A DNA stretch of 5,661 nucleotides, taken from the NCBI GenBank assembly GCA_017989485.1, contig JAGNPU010000147.1:1-5661 (forward strand). The letters are read 5' to 3'. Under the pieces are notes generated by a model. It worked only from the letters and a program-made list of their open reading frames with translations. It had not been told where the DNA came from and searched no databases. Position 1 is the first letter of the stretch, and each line of letters opens with the position of its first letter. Position numbers and translations under genes: made by a program. The stretch is from Neisseriaceae bacterium (GTDB lineage Bacteria; Pseudomonadota; Gammaproteobacteria; Burkholderiales; Neisseriaceae). Below are positions 1 through 5,487 of the stretch, one piece after another.

Positions 1-362
1 GTATCGATGACCTTGCTGGTGAAGTCGGCCACCATGGGCAGGCCCACCAGGCCAAACTCATTATTCAAAAAGCCCACGTCAAACGGGGCGTTATGAATGA
101 TGAGTTCACTGTCGGCCAAAAAGTCGATGATTTGCTGGCCTACTTCTTTAAAGAGGGGCTTGTCGGCCACGTCCTTGGCGTAAATGCCATGAATGTTTGA
201 GGCCTCAGCCGGAATGTCGCGTTCTGGATTCACATACAGGTGTAAATAACGGCCCGTTAGCTGGCGATCGATCATCTCCACCCCAGCGAATTCCACCAGG
301 CGGTCCCCGTTTCTGGCACTCAAACCCGTGGTTTCGGTATCCAAAATTATTTGTCGCGTCAT
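1..362 (-). CDS. dnaQ: DNA polymerase III epsilon subunit (3'-5' proofreading exonuclease), N-terminal part
   Basis: This is the proofreading exonuclease of the replicative polymerase core; it removes misinserted 3' nucleotides in the cytoplasm as a partner of the alpha and theta subunits. The reverse strand translates without interruption for 120 residues from an ATG at 362. The ExoI motif ILDTETTGL (residues 6-14) carries the catalytic D8 and E10. The ExoII motif HNAPFDVGFLN (90-100) carries D95. The family-typical stretch LVEFAGVEMIDRQLTG lies at 22-37. The ExoIII motif, with its catalytic His and Asp, and the C-terminal alpha-binding tail lie beyond the left edge; the family is usually about 230-250 residues. 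The start is fixed by an in-frame stop a few codons upstream and a GGA/AAGGA purine patch 8-12 nt before the ATG. The gene is divergent from bcp. Identification is firm; only completeness is unknown. Confidence 0.95.
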   Translation of the reverse strand, partial: MTRQIILDTETTGLSARNGDRLVEFAGVEMIDRQLTGRYLHLYVNPERDIPAEASNIHGIYAKDVADKPLFKEVGQQIIDFLADSELIIHNAPFDVGFLNNEFGLVGLPMVADFTSKVID

Positions 363-553
363 GACTGTCGTCCATCCTTGATTAATTCAGCCTAAATGAT
401 ACTTCAGCCCGGGCGTTCTGAACACCTTTATACCGACTTCTTACCGGCTTTTGCCGGATTATTCACCGCGCCCTACTTGCCAGACAAAACAATAACGCTT
501 AATGTTAAGGTATCCGCGTATTCACCCGCTCATAACCGTCTAAAGGAGACCCT
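363..553. other. divergent intergenic region between dnaQ and bcp
   Basis: These 191 bases separate two divergently transcribed genes and should hold both promoters. The right half has a plausible sigma-70 site for bcp (listed separately). For dnaQ I see only weak minus-strand -10 candidates, such as TATAAA or TATCAT, with no well-spaced -35. A small hairpin, CCGGC-TTTT-GCCGG, lies at 444-457. TTCAGCC occurs twice (386-392 and 403-409). No ORF or RNA gene is apparent. Confidence 0.6.
477..505 (+). promoter_or_regulatory. candidate sigma-70 promoter of bcp
   Basis: TTGCCA at 477-482 matches the -35 consensus in five of six positions. After a 17-bp spacer, TAATGT at 500-505 is a weaker -10 element (three of six). 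Transcription would start about 40 nt before the bcp start codon. The spacing is ideal but the -10 is poor, so this remains a candidate only. Confidence 0.3.
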
Positions 554-1006
554 ATGACCCAAAAAATCAGCTTTACCCTGCCCGCGACCGACGACGTTTT
601 ATTCAACAGCGATGAGCACCTTCCTTTAGTGGTTTATTTCTACCCCAAAGACAGCACCCCTGGCTGCACCACCCAAGCCAACGATTTTAAAGACCAGCTG
701 GCCGAATTTAAGGCCTTAGGCTATACCGTCGTGGGCATTTCTCGCGACAGCATTAAGTCTCACGAAAACTTCAAGGCCAAACAGGGTTTAAACTTTGCCC
801 TGCTGTCTGATGCCGACGAAACCGTTTGTAATCTGTTTGATGTCATTAAACTGAAAAATATGTATGGTAAACAAGTCATGGGTATAGAACGATCTACCTT
901 TATCCTCAACCAAGAAGGCCTCATTAGCAAAGAATGGCGTAAAGTGCGCGTGCCTGACCATGTTGCCGAAGTATTGGCCTACCTAAAAGAGGTGGCCGCA
1001 CAATAA
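554..1006 (+). CDS. bcp: peroxiredoxin Q / Bcp-type thiol peroxidase
   Basis: This 150-residue cytoplasmic thioredoxin-fold peroxidase would reduce hydrogen peroxide and organic hydroperoxides at the expense of a thiol donor. The active-site motif YPKDSTPGC (residues 30-38) supplies P31, T35 and the peroxidatic cysteine C38. R113 in GIERSTFIL is the conserved catalytic arginine. MYGKQVMGIERSTFIL and the length are typical of the BCP/PrxQ subfamily. The usual resolving cysteine, five residues after the peroxidatic one (as in E. coli Bcp), is replaced by N43. The only other cysteine is C92, in the position of E. coli C99, so this is either a 1-Cys enzyme or uses C92. The start is supported by a strong TAAAGGAG (541-548) five nt upstream. 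The PIN-PhoH gene follows after 67 bp without a visible terminator, so co-transcription is likely. Confidence 0.93.
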   Translation: MTQKISFTLPATDDVLFNSDEHLPLVVYFYPKDSTPGCTTQANDFKDQLAEFKALGYTVVGISRDSIKSHENFKAKQGLNFALLSDADETVCNLFDVIKLKNMYGKQVMGIERSTFILNQEGLISKEWRKVRVPDHVAEVLAYLKEVAAQ

Positions 1007-1073
1007 CCCTCAATCCTGCCGTAACCGTTGGTGCTGCTGTTTTCGATTATTCACTTACACAAGGATATTCATA

Positions 1074-2483
1074 ATGGTCAACCCCCCTCGTAATACTGCT
1101 AAAAGACGCCTATTCGTGCTCGACACCAACGTGTTGTTGCACGACCCCAATAGCCTCTTTCGTTTTGAAGAACATGATGTCTACATCCCCATGACCACCC
1201 TCGAGGAAATGGATGCCCATAAAAAAGGCCTCAGCGAAGTGGCCCGCAACGCCCGCCAAGCCAGCCGCATCCTCGACGACCTCATCAGCAGCAATAACGA
1301 CGCCATCAGCACCGGCATCCCCCTTAACGGCACCGGCCACAAAGAGGCCACCGGCAAACTCATTTTACAAACCTCGATTGAAACCGAACCCCTGCCGGAC
1401 AACCTGCCGTTAACCCACGGCGACAACCAAATCCTCAGCGTGATGCTGTCTTTAGAAAAGAAAATTAAAGACACCTACATCGCCCTCGTCTCTAAAGACA
1501 TCAATATGCGCATTAAGGCCAAGGCATTAGGCTTGGCCGCAGAAGACTACCGCAACGACAAAATCATCGACGACAGCGACATGCTGTACACCGGCCACCA
1601 ACAGCTAGACAACAGCTTCTGGTTGCGCAACGGCGCCAACCTCACCTCATGGCAGGAAAACGGCACGGTGTTTTACAAGGTCAAAGGCAAAGACGTTCGC
1701 CAGCTGACGATTAACGAACTGCTGTGGAGCGACGAAGGCGACTCGCCTTTCTACGTCCAGGTCATCGACATTCAAGGCGATGAAGCCACCTTACAAACCA
1801 TTAAGGATTACAGCTCCAACAAACATTCCGTTTGGGGCATTAACGCGCGCAACATCGAACAAAACTACGCCCTCAACCTGCTGATGAACCCCAACCTAGA
1901 CATGGTCACCATTCTGGGTCAAGCCGGCACGGGCAAAACCTTATTGACCTTGGCCGCCGCCCTGAGCCTGACCTTTGATTATAAACAATATGATGAAATT
2001 ATTGTCACCAGGGCGACCATCCCCGTGGGCGATGACATCGGTTTTTTACCGGGGACGGAAGAAGAGAAAATGAACCCTTGGATGGGCGGGCTAGAGGACA
2101 ACCTAGAGGTATTAGGCAAGAGCGAGGACGACAGCGGCGACTGGGCCAAGGCCGCCACCCAGGAAATGATGCGCACCCGCATCAAGATTAAGTCGATGAA
2201 CTTTATGCGCGGGCGCACCTTCCACAATAAGTTTCTCATCATTGACGAAGCCCAAAACCTGACCCAGAAACAGATGAAAACCTTGGTCACCCGTGCGGGC
2301 GCAGGCACCAAAGTAGTGTGTCTGGGCAATCTGGCCCAAATCGATTCGCCCTATTTAACCGAAGGCAGTAACGGCCTGACCTATGTGGTCGATCGATTCA
2401 AGGGCTGGGCCCACTCTGGCCACATCACCCTGCGCCGCGGCGAGCGTTCACGCCTGGCCGACCACGCCATCGAAATCCTGTAA
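1074..2483 (+). CDS. PIN domain-PhoH family ATPase (PhoH2/YlaK type)
   Basis: This 469-residue protein fuses an N-terminal PIN nuclease domain to a C-terminal PhoH P-loop ATPase. The PIN domain (about 13-165) shows LDTNVLLHD with D17, LEEMDAHKKG (43-52), HGDNQIL with D117 and SKDINMR with D142, consistent with an acidic metal-binding cluster. The PhoH domain (about 255-469) has Walker A GQAGTGKT (282-289), the family motif TRATIPVGDDIGFLPG (312-327), Walker B FLIIDEAQ (387-394, D391 and E392) and a conserved arginine-rich end, RRGERSR. Relatives called PhoH2 in mycobacteria are reported as ATP-dependent RNA-unwinding and RNA-cleaving enzymes, so a cytoplasmic RNA helicase/ribonuclease role is inferred; the substrate is unknown. 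AAGGA at 1061-1065, eight nt before the ATG, supports the start. The gene ends at a strong terminator and is probably the second gene of a bcp transcript. Confidence 0.92.
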   Translation: MVNPPRNTAKRRLFVLDTNVLLHDPNSLFRFEEHDVYIPMTTLEEMDAHKKGLSEVARNARQASRILDDLISSNNDAISTGIPLNGTGHKEATGKLILQTSIETEPLPDNLPLTHGDNQILSVMLSLEKKIKDTYIALVSKDINMRIKAKALGLAAEDYRNDKIIDDSDMLYTGHQQLDNSFWLRNGANLTSWQENGTVFYKVKGKDVRQLTINELLWSDEGDSPFYVQVIDIQGDEATLQTIKDYSSNKHSVWGINARNIEQNYALNLLMNPNLDMVTILGQAGTGKTLLTLAAALSLTFDYKQYDEIIVTRATIPVGDDIGFLPGTEEEKMNPWMGGLEDNLEVLGKSEDDSGDWAKAATQEMMRTRIKIKSMNFMRGRTFHNKFLIIDEAQNLTQKQMKTLVTRAGAGTKVVCLGNLAQIDSPYLTEGSNGLTYVVDRFKGWAHSGHITLRRGERSRLADHAIEIL

Positions 2484-2489
2484 GCCCCG

Positions 2490-2520
2490 CCCCATGCCGT
2501 CGCCACGGCATGGGGTTTTT
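2490..2520 (+). terminator. rho-independent terminator after the PIN-PhoH gene
   Basis: A perfect 11-bp stem (CCCCATGCCGT at 2490-2500 paired with ACGGCATGGGG at 2505-2515) closes a four-base CGCC loop and is followed directly by TTTTT. It starts seven bases after the TAA stop, which makes it a textbook intrinsic terminator. It insulates speB from the upstream genes. The stem contains ATGCCGTC, the first eight bases of the neisserial DNA uptake sequence, but the rest of that word is absent. Confidence 0.92.
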
Positions 2521-2569
2521 AAGGTTGCTTTTATGGGTCAAAACAGGCAAACTTTGTGCTCTTAGCGAC

Positions 2570-2616
2570 AACACAGCCTCAAACTGTCGGCTGTGTTCAT
2601 AATAAAGATGGACAGT
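2570..2616 (+). promoter_or_regulatory. candidate H-type RNA pseudoknot in the speB leader
   Basis: AACACAGCC (2570-2578) and GGCTGTGTT (2589-2597) form a perfect 9-bp stem with a 10-base loop. The last six loop bases, ACTGTC (2583-2588), are perfectly complementary to GACAGT (2611-2616). This gives H-type geometry: stem 1 of 9 bp, a 4-base first connector, no bases between the stems, stem 2 of 6 bp, and a 13-base A-rich connector (2598-2610). No U-tract follows, so it is not an intrinsic terminator. I do not recognise a known riboswitch class. The pairings are seen directly; a regulatory role is inferred. The stem 2 match alone could arise by chance at a few percent. Confidence 0.4.
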
Positions 2617-2618
2617 AA

Positions 2619-2637
2619 CCGCATGCCTTCCATGCGG
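2619..2637 (+). promoter_or_regulatory. hairpin just upstream of the speB ribosome binding site
   Basis: CCGCATG (2619-2625) and CATGCGG (2631-2637) form a 7-bp perfect stem around a CCTTC loop. It begins two bases after the putative pseudoknot and ends nine bases before the GGAG (2647-2650) that serves speB, nine nt ahead of its ATG. It does not itself cover the Shine-Dalgarno. It could limit ribosome access or act as a switch element together with the upstream fold. Confidence 0.4.
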
Positions 2638-2659
2638 CGCCCTACCGGAGAATAAAAAG

Positions 2660-3625
2660 ATGTCAGAACCCATTGGCGACGGTGCCATCAGCCGTAGCTC
2701 GTTATATGGCTCATCCATAGAAAATACTTACGCCGGCGTGCTGTCCTTTATGCGCCGAAACTACAGCAAAGACTTAAGCGGCACCGACATCGTGGTGTCG
2801 GGTGTGCCCTTAGATTTGGCCACCACCTTCCGTCCCGGCGCCCGCCAAGGCCCTGCCGCCATTCGCGCCGCCAGCGTACAGCTGGCCGAACTCAAGCCGT
2901 TTCCTTGGGGCTTTGACCCTTTTGACGACCTTGCCGTGATTGACTATGGTGACTGCTGGTTTGACGCCCACAATCCGATGACGATTAAAGACAGCATCAT
3001 CAATCATGCCCGCCATATTCTCAACAACAGCAACGCCAAGATGTTGACCTTTGGTGGCGATCACTATGTGACCTATCCGCTGTTGATCGCCCACGCAGAG
3101 AAATACGGCAAGCCGCTGTCCCTCCTGCACTTTGACGCACATTGCGACACCTGGCCAGACGACAACCCTGATTCACTCAACCACGGCACCATGTTTTACA
3201 AAGCGGTTAAAGATGGCCTAATCGACCCAGCCACGTCGGCTCAGGTCGGCATCCGCACCTGGAACGATGATTTCATGAACATGAACATGCTGTTTGCCCC
3301 TTGGGTGCATGAGCATGGCGTGAAAGAAACCATTAGCCGCATCAAAGACATTATTGGCAACAACCCGGTTTACCTGACCTTTGACATTGACTGCCTAGAC
3401 CCGGCCTACGCCCCCGGTACGGGCACCCCGGTGCCCGGCGGCCTGACCACGGCGCAAGCATTAAGCATTTTGCGCGGCTTGGAGTCGTTAAACATCGTCG
3501 GCATGGACGTGGTGGAAGTGGCGCCTAGCTATGACCAAAGCGAAATCACGGCCCTAGCCGCGGCCCATATTGCGGCCGACATGTTGTGCTTGATGCGCAA
3601 CAAAAAGGTGAACGGTACGTTTTAG
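2660..3625 (+). CDS. speB: agmatinase (agmatine ureohydrolase)
   Basis: SpeB hydrolyses agmatine to putrescine and urea, the second step of the arginine decarboxylase route to polyamines, in the cytoplasm with a binuclear Mn centre. All the ureohydrolase metal motifs are present: GGDH (H135), FDAHCD (D159, H161, D163) and FDIDCLDPAYAPGTGTP (D242, D244). HGTMFYKAVKDGLIDP (175-190) and VGMDVVEVAPSYDQSEITALAAA (280-302) closely follow E. coli SpeB as I recall it, which favours agmatinase over arginase or guanidinobutyrase. At 321 residues it is slightly longer than the E. coli enzyme (306), with the extra length at the N-terminus. GGAG at 2647-2650 supports this ATG. No arginine decarboxylase gene adjoins it. 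It has its own leader and terminator, so it is probably monocistronic. A diverged ureohydrolase specificity is possible but less likely. Confidence 0.93.
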   Translation: MSEPIGDGAISRSSLYGSSIENTYAGVLSFMRRNYSKDLSGTDIVVSGVPLDLATTFRPGARQGPAAIRAASVQLAELKPFPWGFDPFDDLAVIDYGDCWFDAHNPMTIKDSIINHARHILNNSNAKMLTFGGDHYVTYPLLIAHAEKYGKPLSLLHFDAHCDTWPDDNPDSLNHGTMFYKAVKDGLIDPATSAQVGIRTWNDDFMNMNMLFAPWVHEHGVKETISRIKDIIGNNPVYLTFDIDCLDPAYAPGTGTPVPGGLTTAQALSILRGLESLNIVGMDVVEVAPSYDQSEITALAAAHIAADMLCLMRNKKVNGTF

Positions 3626-3634
3626 CCTTAACAG

Positions 3635-3666
3635 ACGGCCTGTGCCCTAGGGCATGGGCCGTTTTC
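3635..3666 (+). terminator. rho-independent terminator after speB
   Basis: ACGGCC (3635-3640) pairs with GGCCGT (3657-3662), and the inner palindrome TGCCCT/AGGGCA (3643-3654) continues the helix past a symmetric TG/TG mismatch. A short, interrupted T-rich run (TTTTCATTTT, counting from 3662) follows. It lies 10 bases after the speB stop. The minus strand at 3641-3630 reads AGGCCGTCTGTT, close to a neisserial uptake word. Confidence 0.8.
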
Positions 3667-3703
3667 ATTTTATAAAACCAACAAAATCACGAGGAATTAC
3701 ATC

Positions 3704-4357
3704 ATGGCGACCGTCTCACTGAATGGTTTAGACACCCCCATTAGCAATATTTTCTGTGTAGGCCGCAACTATGTCGCCCACGCCAAAGAACTGAACAACG
3801 ACGTACCGACCGAGCCCATGGTGTTTTTAAAACCCACGTCGTCGCTGCTACATGCGCCGCAACCGGTGATTTTGCCCAGCCACTCGCAAAGCGTGCACTA
3901 TGAATGCGAACTGGTCGTCTTGATCAAAGAAGATGGCCGAAACATCAGCGAAAGCGATGCCCTAGAGTATGTTGCAGGCTACGGCATTGGCCTAGACTTG
4001 ACCGCACGCGACCTACAGGACAAAGCCAAAAGTCAGGGCCACCCTTGGACCCAGTGTAAAGGCTTTAGAGGTGCGGCCTGTATTTCTGACTTTGTCTCCA
4101 GCCTCATCGTGGACGATCCTAGCGGCCTGACCTTTGACCTCAAAGTCAACGGCCAAACCCGCCAAAGTGGCAATACCGACCTGATGATTTTCTCGGTACA
4201 AAAAATCATCAGCCACCTGTCTCAATATTACGGCCTCACCAAAGGCGACATCATTTATACCGGCACGCCCGCCGGCGTGGGCGAAGTCCACCCAGGCGAC
4301 GTGATGAGCCTAGACTTACACGGCCACATTAAAGCCGAGTTTAAGGTTGCTGCCTAA
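3704..4357 (+). CDS. fumarylacetoacetate hydrolase family protein (FAHD1/YcgM-like acylpyruvate hydrolase)
   Basis: This 217-residue cytoplasmic enzyme has the compact single-domain FAH fold; the length matches E. coli YcgM and human FAHD1. CVGRNYVAHAKEL (18-30) carries the likely catalytic H26. YECELVVLI provides metal ligands E67 and E69, and GLDLTARD provides D98, the E-E-D triad that binds Mg or Mn. K119 and TGTPAGVG (186-193) are further family marks. FAHD1-type members hydrolyse acylpyruvates and decarboxylate oxaloacetate, so a clean-up role in central metabolism is plausible, but the substrate cannot be read from the sequence. Other subgroup activities, such as maleylpyruvate or fumarylpyruvate hydrolysis, are possible, though no aromatic-degradation genes are nearby. 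GAGGA at 3691-3695, eight nt before the ATG, supports the start. The gene sits behind the speB terminator; I see a TATAAA at 3671-3676 but no matching -35. Confidence 0.88.
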   Translation: MATVSLNGLDTPISNIFCVGRNYVAHAKELNNDVPTEPMVFLKPTSSLLHAPQPVILPSHSQSVHYECELVVLIKEDGRNISESDALEYVAGYGIGLDLTARDLQDKAKSQGHPWTQCKGFRGAACISDFVSSLIVDDPSGLTFDLKVNGQTRQSGNTDLMIFSVQKIISHLSQYYGLTKGDIIYTGTPAGVGEVHPGDVMSLDLHGHIKAEFKVAA

Positions 4358-4367
4358 AGGCATGACC

Positions 4368-4395
4368 AAAAAAATCGGCCCTAGGGCCGATTTTT
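4368..4395. terminator. bidirectional terminator between the FAH gene and the fimbrial adhesin
   Basis: Positions 4370-4395 are a perfect 26-bp palindrome: 13-base arms, AAAAATCGGCCCT and its complement, with no spacer; CTAG at the centre would form the loop. Read on plus it ends in five Ts (4391-4395), 13 bases after the FAH stop. Read on minus the A-run 4374-4368 gives seven Ts, 13 bases after the adhesin stop at 4408. It should therefore terminate both convergent genes. Confidence 0.93.
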
Positions 4396-4407
4396 GTACC
4401 GTGTGGT

Positions 4408-5487
4408 TTATTGATAGGAAAAAGTGATTTCTGCACGGCCACTGACCGGCCCGGGCCTCACGTCTTTGGCATTCGGCTTGACCGCGTAATACACGTCAAA
4501 AGACTCAACCACCTCACCATTTTTGGCATCCATCACAAACTGATGGTTGTCTTCATAGGCAAAATTATTAGGGCCAAAGCGCAAGTACTGGCCATCGCCG
4601 TTGCTGCGTTTAAGCTTAAACACCACCCCATTGTTTTCTGTGCTGTTTAAATACTCACTCACCACCTGACGGTTGGTCGGATCAGTTAAAATCGCCGCAA
4701 CCTTAATGTTTTTCGGGCAACTCAGGCGAATGGCCTCGCTCACCCCGCCCTTAATCGGCGTATTTTGACCCATTAAGTCATTCCGCTTCACCGGCTTTAA
4801 GGCGGCACGAATGTGGCCACTGCCAATGATTTGACAGGTCAGCTGTTCATTCTTGATTTTAATCCACAGATAGACGTCGACGTAACCCCCATCCCACGCG
4901 GTATTGGTTTCAATCGCGCCCACCTTATACTGCCCCATTTTGACGCGTTGATAGGTGCCGCCACCGCCTTTAACCGGTCCCGTTTGCTGAATTTTGGTGA
5001 TGCTCAAAATCATGCCAAACTTGGTGGCAAATTTTGATTGAACCGGATTGGGCAATGCTTCATGGCCATTTAAAAACAGCTTCACACCAAACGTTAAGTC
5101 GATGCCATAATCGGTACTGGCCTGCATGTGCCCACTTCCGCCCATGCTTTTGCCTGGCACAAACGTCACCCGAGCATTGTGGTAGGGTGACCCACTGCTG
5201 TTGCACGCATCTCGGATATTCATCATGTCGATGTTGCGGATCTCGCGCTGGTCGGTGAGGGCTATCGACCCATTTTGGCCATTTTTAATCACGATTTCAT
5301 ACGCGGTTTGCTGGGTATTTAAATCCACGCTGCCACGACTGGTGTAGTCGATTCGATCTAAGCTCGGCGCAGGCACGCGTTGGACATGATGGTTGGACGG
5401 CCCAGGACAAATTTCCCAAGCATAGGCCGGCACCGACACCCACAGGCACAGCGCCCAAATCGCGCATCGTAGATGAGAAAGGGTCAT
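4408..5487 (-). CDS. chaperone-usher fimbrial tip adhesin, two-domain
   Basis: This 359-residue protein looks like the tip adhesin of a chaperone-usher pilus. Residues 1-23 form a Sec signal peptide, with cleavage expected after AYA. Residues about 24-215 would be the receptor-binding domain, with one cysteine pair, C27 and C95; I recognise no specific lectin family in it. Residues about 216-359 fit a type 1-like pilin domain: a C218/C257 disulfide pair, CQIIGSGHIRAAL after the linker, GGVSEAIRLSCP, and a C-terminal strand AEITFSYQ with the penultimate tyrosine typical of subunits recognised by a periplasmic chaperone. There is no N-terminal donor-strand extension, as expected for a tip subunit. 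The start overlaps the usher stop (ATGA), and AAGGA (5500-5496) lies eight nt upstream. It is the last gene of its operon. The pilin domain is well supported; the ligand is unknown. Confidence 0.85.
   Translation of the reverse strand: MTLSHLRCAIWALCLWVSVPAYAWEICPGPSNHHVQRVPAPSLDRIDYTSRGSVDLNTQQTAYEIVIKNGQNGSIALTDQREIRNIDMMNIRDACNSSGSPYHNARVTFVPGKSMGGSGHMQASTDYGIDLTFGVKLFLNGHEALPNPVQSKFATKFGMILSITKIQQTGPVKGGGGTYQRVKMGQYKVGAIETNTAWDGGYVDVYLWIKIKNEQLTCQIIGSGHIRAALKPVKRNDLMGQNTPIKGGVSEAIRLSCPKNIKVAAILTDPTNRQVVSEYLNSTENNGVVFKLKRSNGDGQYLRFGPNNFAYEDNHQFVMDAKNGEVVESFDVYYAVKPNAKDVRPGPVSGRAEITFSYQ

Noticed and set aside
386..422. Repeated TTCAGCC (386-392, 403-409) and a TTCAG...CTGAA inverted pair in the dnaQ upstream region as an operator
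   Set aside because: The arms are only 5-7 bases and the repeats do not form a consistent dyad. In 191 bases this is within chance expectation, and I recognise no regulator site.
444..457. CCGGC-TTTT-GCCGG hairpin as a terminator in the dnaQ-bcp region
   Set aside because: The stem is only 5 bp with no proper T-run on either strand, and both flanking genes point away from it, so there is no transcript to end here.
1181..1474. Long minus-strand open frames inside the PIN-PhoH gene (also 1110-1340 and 1979-2329)
   Set aside because: They lie wholly within a gene whose motifs are intact in the other strand's frame, and their translations look like antisense codon shadows.
2525..2553. TTGCTT as the -35 of a speB promoter
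   Set aside because: At 16-18 bp spacing no acceptable -10 hexamer is present (GCAAAC, CAAACT or AAACTT). The speB promoter remains unlocated.
2619..2637. Guanidine-II (mini-ykkC) riboswitch made of the two hairpins before speB
   Set aside because: That class needs paired hairpins with ACGR loops. The loops here are TCAAACTGTC and CCTTC, so the assignment fails.
2425..2718. A 97-codon open frame on the minus strand covering the speB leader
   Set aside because: It overlaps the end of the PIN-PhoH gene, a strong terminator and the start of speB, has an arginine-rich low-complexity translation, and shows no recognisable domain. It is best explained as a chance frame.
3669..3678. TTTATAAAAC as a promoter for the FAH-family gene
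   Set aside because: The TATAAA matches a -10, but the expected -35 position falls in the terminator stem (TAGGGC or CTAGGG) and has no match; the AT-rich run belongs to the terminator tail.
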